64,000 nucleotides of DNA, taken from positions 36,279,716 through 36,343,715 of the forward strand of contig NC_087064.1 of the NCBI RefSeq assembly GCF_963678635.1, in the 5' to 3' direction. Below the pieces are notes generated by a model. The model was not told where the DNA came from. It ran no database searches and saw only the letters and a program-made list of their open reading frames with translations. Shown here piece by piece: positions 21,807 to 32,699 of the stretch (its first letter is position 1; each line of letters opens with the position of its first letter). The stretch comes from Symsagittifera roscoffensis (Eukaryota > Xenacoelomorpha > Acoela > Convolutidae). The translations under genes and the position numbers were made by a program.

Positions 21807-21923
21807 ACGTTAAAATGTATGAAATTTCAATTTGAGCTGAACCTCCAATCAAACTTCTATCAGCCTTAATCCAATTCAAACTGATGAAAGAAAACAAATT
21901 AGAACAGTTTTTCTTAACTCTCA

Positions 21924-22399
21924 AAAAAAATTGAAATGCTTTTAGAACTCAAATCAGAGTCAAGAAGCTTTTTAAACGTTACTACATATAACCACCCCCC
22001 CATCGCCGGACAAGATAGAATGGTAAATCAAATAAAAACCCTTTCAGTCGTGATTCGAACGACATTAATATTTAAAAATTTTTTCGTGTCGAAAAAAATG
22101 GGTTTAAAATTTTTGAAGGTTGATCTAATTTCAAGCTAATTAGTAAGGTAGTTAGTAATTTAAAAAAAATTGAAATGCTTTTAGAGCTCAAATCACAGTC
22201 AAGAAGCTTTTTAAACGTTACTACATATAACCAACCCTCATCGCCGGACAAGATAGAATGGTATATCAAATAAAAACCCTTTCAGTCGTGATTCGAACGA
22301 CATTAATATCTAAAAATTTCTTAGTGTCGAAAAAAATGGGTTTAATATTTTTGAAGGTTGATCTAATTTCAAGCTAATTAGTAAGGTAGTTAGTAATTG
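21924..22399. repeat. tandem duplication, 239-bp unit
   Basis: Two copies starting near 21924 and 22163 (ttgaaatgcttttagaactc / ttgaaatgcttttagagctc), each ending ctaattagtaaggtagttag. The copies are nearly identical, so the duplication looks recent. Confidence 0.93.
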
Positions 22400-22619
22400 T
22401 AATGGTTTATCTAAGCTTAGTTTAAGTCGTGAAAACTTAGTTTTAATCAAGTAAAGGTAGTTTTGGAATTTTTTTTGCCCAATTTTGGGAATCAAAAGCT
22501 TGAAAATTGAAAAAAAAAATCCGCAAATTTTTTTTAAATTTTTTTTTCTGTTTTTTAGTCATTTTTCTTTAAAAACTATTTTTCAATTGACCTATGTTTT
22601 TAAATGACTTTCTGAATTC

Positions 22620-22760
22620 TATTTTGTGTTCATATTTTTTATCACAACATGCAGAAAAAACGCCACTATTTTGAGAAAACATTCTTGTATTTTTTTCTAA
22701 GACTGTGGTCGGAACATTCTGTGCTACTTCCACAGTAACCGGCTATCCTCGCTATATTTT
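22620..22760 (-). repeat. dispersed inverted-repeat family, right end
   Basis: On the minus strand it reads gtagcacagaatgttccgac and later ttttctgcatgttgtgataa, matching the ends at 20722, 25926 and 44854. Confidence 0.6.
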
Positions 22761-23529
22761 ACCTTTGTTGAATAAACAGTACATTTCACTGTCTACTATC
22801 TTATGAAAAGAAAGTATCTTAAGTTTAAACAGCTTTTAAAACATAATACAATATTTGCGGGACGCTTTACATTTTACAGTGAAATTTCTTTTCATTCCTT
22901 TTGAACACTAAAAGTCAATAAAAGCAGAAACTTTAAATTGTTTTTATTTTGAAAAGGAATTGAATTTAATGAAGTTTCTTGCGTATAAGAGCATTTATTG
23001 CTCAGCTACTGTGGTTGTTCAGCCTAGGGGCTGATCTAAGGAGCAATAAAACTTTAAGTAATTATAGTATAAACATTTTCAGAAAGTATAGCCGGTTGTT
23101 TTTTTTTTCAAACTGTGATGTTTTTTAATTGTTAGGCTATTAGCTATTAAATATCTAAAGTAAAGCATAATGAATTCAACAGTCAGAGTAAAATACGCAG
23201 ATTTGTCAGTAATTTTCATCAAAAAATTAATAAAAAAATTTATAAAAATAAAATCAATTAATTTTTTCATTTCTTTGCAAATTTTTTTGATGATATTTTT
23301 ATTTCTGGAGAAGGCGCTGAAAAGGTTCCAATATTCCTGGTGTGAAATTTATTTTTTTCCATTTTTGTATAATATAGACTGCTCGCATGCTTTTTCGGCA
23401 AATTGTTTTTATATTGCCTGTACCGAACTTTTCTCACAATTTCACGTCTGATCATACAATTGTCAGATACTAGTTGTTTTTCAGTTCTGTGCATATCTCT
23501 TTCACATCTGATCACTTCTGTTGTTTGCA
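22761..23529. other. non-coding, no gene recognised
   Basis: AT-rich with short unsupported frames. Near 23443 and 23505 the phrases cacgtctgatcat and cacatctgatcac resemble the 21-bp repeats that follow. Confidence 0.4.
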
Positions 23530-23640
23530 GATAATACCTGAGTCAGACATGACTATATCTGAGTCAGACATGACTGAACCTGGTCAGACATGTCTATACC
23601 TCGTCAGACATGACTATACCTGCTTCAGGTCTAATCATGT
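23530..23640. repeat. 21-bp tandem repeats, left of the U2-like sequence
   Basis: About four to five copies of a 21-bp unit on the pattern gtcagacatgactatacctg, some with gag or gg before tcagac. Their inverted counterparts lie at 24074-24190, on the other side of the U2-like sequence. Confidence 0.85.
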
Positions 23641-23904
23641 AGAAAACTTAGCGCCATGTAACGGCAGAAACGCAGATGGTTATAGTGTAGTCCACTGTAG
23701 TCTTACGACAAAACAAAAAGCCGGCAGGGTGTTTTGATAAGGCAAAAAGTCATAATGACAGCCTATTTTTAACTATTTAACTTGATCTTGTATGAATTGT
23801 TTCGGGAGCGACAAGGTCCCAATCCAATCGGATAGTTTAAAAATTGTATGGTCCGAGCTGTTGTTTCTTTGAGGCGTGTACAAAAAATATTCTTTGTTTC
23901 AGTT

Positions 23905-24076
23905 ATCGCTTCTCGGCCTTCTGGCTAAATTCATGTGTAGTGTCTGTTTTTGCCAGCTTAATATCTGTCATGCTGGGCATTGCCTGGCACCAATATTAAA
24001 CAGATTTTTGCTTCTCCAGTTAACACCAAAGCTTGCTTCGTTTGACTCATGGATTGACCCGGTCTTACAATTCAGG
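23905..24076 (+). ncRNA. U2 snRNA-like gene or pseudogene
   Basis: Starts ATCGCTTCTCGGCCTT as metazoan U2 does and keeps colinear similarity to the end. It has the stem I loop, the branch-point-recognition region reading GTGTAGTGTCTG (canonical GTGTAGTATCTG), the stem IIa region with cttaatatctg, a short hairpin (tgggcattgcctggc area), an Sm site gATTTTTGc near 24003-24009, and the distal AGCTTGCTTCG and GACCCGGTCTTACAATTCAGG-like stem region. Length 172 nt against about 188 for vertebrate U2. The changed branch-recognition base and other substitutions in usually invariant positions suggest a diverged or decayed copy. The homology stops where the right-hand 21-bp repeats start. Confidence 0.8.
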
Positions 24077-24240
24077 TATGATCATGTCTGGTCCAGGTAT
24101 GATCATGTCTGATCCAGGTATGATCATGTATATTCAGATCTGAGGTATACCTGGGCCAGACCTGAAGCAGACATGATCATACCTGACTTGTGCCATAGTT
24201 ATCATATCTGTACATGTATGTCTGATTCAGACACGTACAG
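24074..24240. repeat. 21-bp repeats, right of the U2-like sequence (inverted)
   Basis: Copies of caggtatgatcatgtctgatc at about 24074, 24095 and 24116, followed by diverged copies of both orientations (for example gaagcagacatgatcatacc). They are inverted with respect to 23530-23640, so the whole 23530-24240 block can fold back with the U2-like sequence in the loop. Confidence 0.85.
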
Positions 24241-25402
24241 CGAAAAAAGAGACACGCCTCAGGACTGATACAGATCTGAAATTTGTATGAGTTTTCAATG
24301 TCCAGATTTGAATTTAACTAAAAATTTTAGTACGGGTGCTGTATTTGATAAAATTAAACATGTTTAACTAAAATTGCATGAAAAAAATGCCCCCGAACAG
24401 TTTTGACTTTATCATACTTTCTCCAAAAACCAGCTTCAAAATAACAAATGATTCAGGTTGTTATCAAATTGTGCAGACCGTTCCAGCCAGTATAGGATAT
24501 ATGGGCAGTTGACACCCTCTTTCCTTTCACTCCAGCGATTCAACCCTTGACCACCCAAAGGGTCTTAAAAATCGACCCTATTTAAAACACTATATATGTT
24601 TTTTGACCATGAAATTTAGTCTTTGAACTGACAGATTTCTCTAAAATTCCGAAATCTTTGCATAAGTCGGATGCTGGGCATATAATGTGCGAAGAACAAA
24701 AGCTAACAGATCATCAGAAATGTTTCGAACTTAATTGTGAGCCAGACCTCGTTAAAAGTAACTAATTGGTAATTTGTTATGTAACAGTCGCAATGATGTC
24801 ACTGCTCGTTAACTCGTTAGCTTGTCATCTGATTAAAGATCCCACCCGAGATCAACTCAAAAATATCCAATTGTAGTACGCCTTTAGAATTGCTGAATCA
24901 TCGTGGAACATGGAGCAATATTACCAATCCGATCCAAAGTGATTCTCTTAAGTTCCAGTTGATCTAACAGCGGACACCTTTGAAAATGATCATGAAAATC
25001 TAAAATTGCTTCAAAAACAATAACCGTAATTCTAGCCGTATCAAAGTAATTCAAAAATAGCCAAGTCAGCTCAAGCTTCAATACAAACAAAAAGCAAGGC
25101 AAGGTAAACTTTTAAGAACTTTCGACATTCTCGCCAAAAGCATTTATAAATGAGTTCGTTTTGATTCAGCAAACATCACATACTGGGACGAATTATTCAA
25201 ATTCTTCACACTAAATTTTCTGCGTTGACCTTATATCGGTTCAACCGTTATAAGGCATGGATGATGCTGTTATCAGTAAGAAACCTTAACTATTTTGTCC
25301 GAATTCCTGAGTCATAACTGGCAAAATCAGTTTCAATAGTTTGATTCGCAAAATAACTCTGAGAGGTTAGAATACCATTTCTATATATTTGGTTCTCTTT
25401 AG
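24241..25402. other. non-coding, upstream of first detected exon
   Basis: No convincing exon or RNA gene was found. The next host-gene exon begins at 25403 in a phase that needs one base from an upstream exon, so earlier exons must exist here or further left, but I could not identify them. Confidence 0.4.
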
Positions 25403-25521
25403 TTGACGCTCCTCCTGTGAAAAGACGTGAGAAAAGAAACTCGATTACCTTAAAAGAGGACAGATCTAAAAGGAAGTCATTGACCAAAATCAAGTTTTCG
25501 CCTCCGGACGACGAAAAGAAG
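25403..25521 (+). CDS. internal exon of the unrecognised charged/helical-protein gene
   Basis: Bounded by ttctctttag on the left and gtatgt on the right. Read with one base from an upstream exon it encodes (x)DAPPVKRREKRNS followed by Lys/Arg-rich sequence and ending FSPPDDEKK. It ends in phase 0, and the exon at 32700 starts in phase 0 with EEIRKVSEP, giving a smooth charged join across an intron of 7.2 kb. The link is inferred from phase and composition; intermediate exons cannot be excluded. Confidence 0.7.
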
Positions 25522-25925
25522 GTATGTTCTATTCGAAAAGTAGATATGCTTCAGTTTTGACTACTTACACTGGACTGTTTTTAACAAATCTAACAAAAAA
25601 ATACAGATAAGCTGATTTAACTTGACTTTTTTTAGATTTTATCATAATCGATCTATAAAATGATCCAAATATTTGGAATATCCATTTACCATTTCTTTTT
25701 GCAGAACTTGTTTCTATATATTTTTTTCCAGAATAATTCATCGACCACAATTATAAAATGCAACAACGCATTTAAAAAATACTTAATTGAGTCTTCATTG
25801 TCAGATCAAATTGATTATGATTTTAACTCTTAGAACATATAGATAGCTTTTGAATCTTTTTAAAAAGCATATTATAATAAGGACAAATTTCACTAATTTC
25901 ACTTAATTTGCACAAATTTCACATA

Positions 25926-26290
25926 ATAACAAGAATAGCCAGTTATTGTGCAAGTAGCACAGAATTTTCCGACCATAGTCGTCTCAAGAAACATTAAAAA
26001 AAAGTTTGTAACCTTAAAACTAGTGTCGTTTTTTCTGCGTGGTGTGATATAAGAATATAACAAGAAAAAGAATTTAGGCATATTCGACCATCACAGTAAA
26101 ATAAGCTGATTGGAAATAGATTTTGTAGAAAACTGACAAGAAAAACGAAGCAAAAAATTGATCAAAAGAATCAACAATTTTTATTTTTTAATTTTTTTAC
26201 CAAAGTTTTTTGAACTTTGAAGTTTTTAATCCCCAATTTTGCGCAAAAAATCTCCAAAAACTACTTCAAAGCGTGTAAAATTAGGTTTTA
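25926..26290 (+). repeat. dispersed inverted-repeat family, left end
   Basis: Reads aagaatagccagttattgtg, caagtagcacagaattttcc, then ttttctgcgtggtgtgatat and catattcgaccatcac, in the same order as copies at 20722 and 44854. It lies in the long intron of the host gene. Confidence 0.6.
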
Positions 26291-26754
26291 ACAGAAAAAT
26301 TTAAAAATAAAAAAGCTATTATAAGCCTGCACACTCACGTTTTTAGCTTGAAATTAGACCAAAAATCAAAAACTTCATACTGGTTTTTCTCAAAATTATA
26401 AAAAAATTTCAGAAGTTTTTGGTTGAAATCAAATTACTAACGAAAGAGTTTTTGCTTGATGAATCACTCGACTCTTTTCGTTGATTAAATGTGGTAACTG
26501 ATTTTGCGTGAAAAAAAAACAAAAAATAGCACATACACAAATACAAAGTTTCTCCACATTTTCAAAAAGGCAACAGCGTATTTTTTTCTAATGAAATTAG
26601 AGTTTTTTTTCTAATGATAAGACAAAGTGAAGCACCTTACATTAAACCAATTTAATTGACCGCTTGCGAGTGTTAAAAGAGAGCAAAATAATTAGCATTA
26701 TTCAAATAAATCAGCCAATTTGACAATTTTTAAAACCAATACTGTAGTAACCGG

Positions 26755-27330
26755 AATGGGTGTCCTACAATTTATTGACATACAACTTAACACCGTACAT
26801 TTTAACACTTAGTCATTTCACTAGTAATCAATTTAAATCAACAACAGCATAACTCTTATTTTCCAGTTTAACACAGTGCAATTTAACACCTAGTCATTTC
26901 ATTATTAAAGTTAATGCTGTATGAATTCCTAATCTCAACTCTTATCACACCAAAGTTAATCCTGCAACAAACGCACGCACCATAATGAGAAACTTGGTTT
27001 ATCTTAGTTATACATGCTAAAAGGAGGCTTCCTAAATTATAATGGGTGTCCTACAACTTATTGACATACAGTTTAACACCGTACATTTTAACACTAAGTC
27101 ATTTCACTAGTAATCAATTTAAATCAACAACGGCATAACTCTTGTTTTCCAGTTTAACACAGTACAATTTAACACCTAGTCATTTCGTTATTAAAGTTAA
27201 TGCTGTATGAATTTCTAATCTCAACTCTTATCACACCAAAGTTAATCCTGCAATAAACGCACGCACCATAATGAGAAACTTGGTTTATCTTAATTATACA
27301 TGCTAAAAGGAGGCTTCTTAAATTATTTAG
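26755..27330. repeat. tandem duplication, 286-bp unit
   Basis: Two near-identical copies start at 26758 and 27044 (gggtgtcctacaa) and end with tgctaaaaggaggcttc. Within each unit the phrase tttaacac recurs four to five times (cttaacaccgtacatttt, agtttaacacagt, aatttaacacctagtcattt), so the unit is itself built from a diverged short repeat. Confidence 0.92.
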
Positions 27331-27516
27331 GGTTCTATCAACAAGTTTGTGTTTTATTTTCAATTAGACTTTTCGCTAAACCATTTTGATTACTAAAAAA
27401 GCAGCTTGTGCTATCTCATAACAATTTGACGTATAAATTCTGACAAAAATTAAATTCTGACAGTCATTTTAAACATTACTTGAGTGATAAACAAACGCAA
27501 ACACAATAAACACATT

Positions 27517-27957
27517 ATGATTGAGCCTTCTTTCGAATTCACAGTTTCATCTAAAAACCAGCCAGTTCTTATAGCGTCCAGCCACGAATTTTATTTCAAG
27601 CGAAAAAATAAGTTCACAGAAAAATGGATTTGATCAAAATATCAAAAACATAAATGTCGAGCAACTGCCATTATTGAAAATAACGAATTAATCGAGACGC
27701 ATGGAGAGTATAACCATGACCTTTCAGCGGGAAAATTGGAAGCCCGAAATGTCATAGCGCATATAAAAGATCTCAGCGAGAGATTCACCCCGACTGTTGC
27801 AGTTGCCAGTGCGTTTTTGCCCACTACAAACAGTTTGGTCACTCAGTTTGCCCTCCCAAGTAACGACAAACTGATCCAAACGCGATCAGGTCATAAGTCA
27901 AAGCGATCAGGTCATAAGTTTAGGTTCGAAAATGATTCTAAAATTATTGATTTTTAG
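27517..27957 (+). pseudogene. FLYWCH zinc-finger protein relic
   Basis: A 146-codon frame from ATG 27517 to the stop at 27955-27957, broken by one in-frame TGA at 27631-27633. It reads KNQPVLIASSHEFYFKRKNK, EKWI(stop)SKYQKHKCRATA, ENNELIETHGEYNHDLSAGK. This is the FLYWCH pattern (F/Y-rich strands, C-x-n-C, H-x-H), and the TGA sits where the first zinc-binding cysteine is expected, one base from TGC. FLYWCH fingers occur in Mutator-type transposons as well as host genes. It lies in an intron of the host gene, and a Mutator-like miniature element is 6 kb away. Probably a transposon-derived relic; selection on the frame is not shown. Confidence 0.75.
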
Positions 27958-30900
27958 GTTTTTGACATTGGTTATAATTTTCTATACCGGCTGAAAATGT
28001 CTAGAAAATTATGCTATATTGGTCAAAGGACGTCTAATTATTTGCGGGCTTTTGAAGATCATTGAACTATTGCTTGTTTTTGGTTCATTTTGGAATGATT
28101 CATTTAAAATATTGATAAAACCATTTCATTTTGGTTTTAAACTTTCATTGAAATCATTTGCAAGGTCTTTTCTGTTCGAAACTATCGGAATTGAGTAGCG
28201 CGAATACGTCTGGCTTTAAATGTCAAAAACTTCTCTCCTTTAATTTCTTGTTGCTCACCGAAACCCCCTTCGAAGTAAGTTTTCTTTTCATTTTGGAGTA
28301 AAACGGTGTTAAATCATAGAAATTGTTTTAAACTGTAGCGATGTTAAATTGCTAAGGCAACAAAAAGAAGTGAGTGAAATTGTAGGGTGTTAAGTTGTTT
28401 AGAGTTAGAAAAGGGGGGAACCATCGGAATGCTACTTTAAAATTAAAACGGTTGATTTATTTGTTTATGAGTGGATTTTCGTCTAATAAAATTTGTTCAC
28501 ATCTTGACACTCAATGATAAAACTTCTTTTTAACTAGAATTAGGATCAAATTTCAACTGAACGATCATTTGGGATGGTCAAGGTAACCTAATAATCATTC
28601 ACGACTCCATTTAAGCGGAACATGCCAATCCTTTGGCTTTGAAAACATATAAATCACAGAACTCGGAACACTTAAGTAACTAAAGCAGGTGAAAACCTTA
28701 AGATTTGCCAAGTTAAACCATGATTTGATTCATATATATATATCAGAATTGCAACTAATTTTCTGCTGATCAAAAAGAGGAAAAGAGATTAAACTAAAAC
28801 TGAAATCTAAATAGCAGTGAAGAATAATCCAAACTAAATTTGATTCAGGTTTAGCTTTTCAGGCTATCTTTTTTTCATCCTGTTTATTTCATCTGTTTAT
28901 ATAACTGTCGTTCCCACTATAGGACTAGTTCGACTATGATCTATGCTAAAACCAGATCTGCGGCTTATACTTATAGGTAATAACTGAAACAAAAGTTTCT
29001 ATCAACGAGCATAGTTTCTTTTAGTGAACTACTTCTACTAAAAATCAAAAGTCAATATTGTTTAAATTTTATTTCCAGATCCAATAACAATTTTTCCTTT
29101 TGAAATTGTTTTAAAAAATTGAACAAAAATTTAACGACTAAATAAAAAATACCCAAGCATAAATAAATCAGAACAACTGCTCGCATATCAGGGCAAAAAT
29201 CTGAGTGGTTTTTTTTTCGTTTTTTGGTTTTGTTTTTGTGTTGCCAAATTTGTTTTGACTAAAACTACTGTTTTTCAATCAGAAGGTTGGAAACTCGAGG
29301 TCCAGATTGATCCGTGGTGGTTCCTACAGTGTTTTGCAACATTTACCAAAGGTGGCATGTTACTCTTAATTGTATTATGTTGACTGCCCTTTTTCGTGAT
29401 ACTCTTTTGACGGTTTCCTCTTACCTTGAGTTGCAATAATTTCGACAAGGGTTTAGAATTCAAGTAAAACACCAAATAATGAAAACTTTTTTTTAACTAA
29501 GAAGAAATTAATCAATTTGCTTTAGAGAAAGAGTTCGTGTGCTTACGGCAAGTCAATACTCTATAGTTTCTTTTTATGAAGTCATTTTTCTAAAATGCTA
29601 TCCTTAAGATCTTAAGCCTTAGTCTCATTCAGTTTATCTAACTAATCGAGAATCATCTAGCCAATCGCTAAAAGTTATGAATTTTTCTCCCTCTCGGATG
29701 ATCTCCAGTACTCTCTAGGTCCTTATCTTTATTTACACTTAATTTTAGTTAAGTCACGTCATTCCCTGCCAGCTCTAACATCCGCCTAATTAGCTCCTTC
29801 GCACATGTTCTATGACAAGTTTCCTTCCCCTGTCAATGCTGACAAGTGGCAAGTTTGTCTTACAGTTTTTGTCAGGTTTTTTAGGTACGGGAATGCGGTC
29901 GGTCTCACCATTTGACCCAATCAAACAAATGTCCTAACCAACGGTTTCCTGAGTTCAACACAGTAAACTCTAGCCCCCGAGTTCATTTCAACCGCCAATT
30001 CGTGCTATGTTTACTCAGTGAGCCTCCTATGGTCTTCAATTTAGTACTGAGTATGCGTTTCCTACTTGCCGGCGTAGCAGAAGACTTTTTGATGGGAAAC
30101 TGATTCAATTCAACTATCTAAAAATAAAATCTATTCTCTATTCCGATTGCAACCTTTTAGCTATTAGAGGGACGCATTTCGCGTGTTAGGGGTCAAATTA
30201 AGCCTGCGGCTTACCCACTGAGTTTCCATATTATTCTGAGTTTTATTTCCCATATCGCGCTCCTAGTAATGCAAATATTTCTGAGATTACTTTTTTTAGT
30301 TGAGCTGCTATTAATAGCTTAATTTTCATAGCTGAGCTCAATCGAATTCTTACCGAGTCCACTTTAACTTTTTCACCATTCCTACAGAATTGACAAAGAA
30401 GAAAATCTTTCTTTAGACCCCAAGTTTTCTAATGCACCCCTTAATCCTGGGTTTTCCTAAATAGTTTTGGGCGTAAACGCTAAAACGTCATTTAAAGGTC
30501 ATCATGGGGTCACACGTGGTCAATCTCCCATATTTAGAGTCGGAATTTTGTCTACCAGTTTTCATCCGTATTCGAATAATGCATCAAGAGTTCCTCAGCT
30601 TCTAAGGTCCTTTTTCCCTTTTGCAGGGAAATGGCTATTAACACTGGAAGATGATACCGGAAGGATTGGTTCATTAGATTTTTTTCCAGGCAGTTGAGAC
30701 TAGTAAACTTTGCCGGCATAAAGTGTTATTTTCCTATCTACTTTTTTTTCCAAATGCTAAAAACCTCCTAAGTAACTGCTAAAAATGGCTGAAACTATAA
30801 AATATGATATATCTTGCCTATATCTCTCGATGCTTCAGCTTTCTACCTTCTTCTAGGGTCGAAACACTCGGAAATTAGTGGTGGGGTTTTGTTTACTTAG

Positions 30901-32699
30901 GGCTTAAAACTGGAAGCGGGGGTTCAAGGGTTCTATTGTATTTCCATAGTTAAGCTTATTTAGTTTGGGTTTTATAACATACTAAAGTTTGGAGACGTTC
31001 CAATTGCTAATTTTCGAGTTCTGTTAGGGCCATTTACACTTCCGGGAGCCGTTATCACTTAACCTAGGGATTCAAGCGGTCCGGATTTAAGCAGTCAAAC
31101 CATCTCTAGTATCGCCCCTCTGAGTTTCATAACATCAGTCCCAGCGGTCCCAATGATGAGGGAGATGGATCTGCCGTTTTTGTTTCATCTTTTTTTTCTG
31201 ACATAAAAAAAAACTAATTTTTCCAAAATTGAACTAATTTGGAAGTGACCGTTTGTTTGCTGTACTACCTAACTTGTTGACTAATCAATCTTAGGATTAC
31301 GTTACTATGGCACATAAAAAACAGAACCAACAATTCAACAAAAAATTGCGTGCAATCTTTTACCAGAGGCTTATCGGCGCTCGACCGCAGAGAGCTGAAC
31401 GGCTCGATGTAAGTCATTTTTAGATGAACCGTCCGTCTGATTAGTGTGTGATAAGACTACAGCGTAGGGTAGGTTGGTTTTTTCCAGCCAATTTTGTCAG
31501 CGCTTAAAAAACTCGCAGTAGTTTAATTGTGAATTACGTTTCAGTTGTCATTGACGTTGTGAAAATTATCCCGTCTGTGTGGAAAGTATTAATCTGAATT
31601 CTCTATTTTTCAGAATTAATCACTTGAAACTTGATGAAGCTTAGCTTACTTTTTAAATGAAAAGCAGGGGCCCCTTTATAGTATTTTGAGATATCCATTT
31701 TTGGCTGACGGACCCTAAAAGTTTTTGAAAAGAGCATTTGCTGCCAAATTTATACTAAATTTGAGGGGAAGCGCGCGCCGAAAAAATGCGATTTTTTAGT
31801 CAAAATTTTCCAAAAAATTCCTAAAACTTTTTTGGTCTGTTTTTTTTTCAGAACTTCGCCTGCGGCACAAAAAATTTGGTCAAAACAAGGCCTTTTTATT
31901 GCTTTGGGAGAGGTCGGAAATCAATTTGGTCGACCTAAAAAAAAGGTCGACAATTTTTCAAAATTATTTTGAAAAGCCTCCCTCCTCGAGAAAATCTTAG
32001 ATCCGCCCCTTCTACAAATAGTAATTGATGGCAACTTAATTTAATTCTGCTATCTCATTTTAATTCTATACTACTTTTTTCAGCTGTTCCTACCGATAAA
32101 TTTTTAAGTTTTAATGATTCGCTAAAAAATTTATTATGGAACATGAATTAATTTTTCCGAAAAAAAGCTAGCCCATTCTTGTTCGCTAATGAACGCATAT
32201 AGCCGGCTCCGACATGATTGATGACGCAGAAAAACTTTAAAAAATTGGCTTGGTAATTTAAACATTTTGGCCCCCTGGAGTACCTTTGGGACTTTTTGTG
32301 CGTCATAAAAAATCGAATCAAATGAAGTATAATAAGAGTATGATAAAAACTGCTCCCGTAAAGGATGAAAGGATGAAAGTGGAAAACAATAAGTATTACA
32401 GCATAATTCAGTATGAAATGCGGCAGTTGGGCTATTAAATTGTCCTGCCCATTGACCGCTGGGCACCAGTTTCCGATTGTTTGTCCATTTTTTATCATAA
32501 TGTGGGAGCTCATATTTAAACAATTTCAAAAGTCATTTGAATGACATAAAATTTCATTTGAGGTTGGTTATCATTATAAAATTACATTCAAATCTAATCA
32601 GCAAAACTATTACAATATTTTGATCAAATTTTACTCTTTTATCTAATTATCATTAACTATGATAGATAACTTGCCTTAACTTTTCCGCTATCACTCTAG
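27958..32699. other. long intron, no exon recognised
   Basis: Intronic sequence with an unusually GC-richer block at about 29700-31150. A short minus-strand stretch there (about 29810-29880) reads IPVPKKPDKN, reminiscent of the start of a non-LTR reverse transcriptase, but no further motif follows. No other feature is supported. Confidence 0.4.

Noticed and set aside
23530-24240. CRISPR-like array of 21-bp repeats
   Set aside because: The repeats abut without unique spacers, occur in both orientations, and the genome is eukaryotic.
29740-29910. Possible minus-strand non-LTR reverse transcriptase start (IPVPKKPDKN)
   Set aside because: Only one short motif is readable and no later RT motif follows, so I did not annotate it as an element.
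32134-32529. Two overlapping minus-strand frames of 121 and 131 codons
   Set aside because: The longer one starts at a non-ATG codon, two frames are open at once, and neither shows a domain; probably chance.
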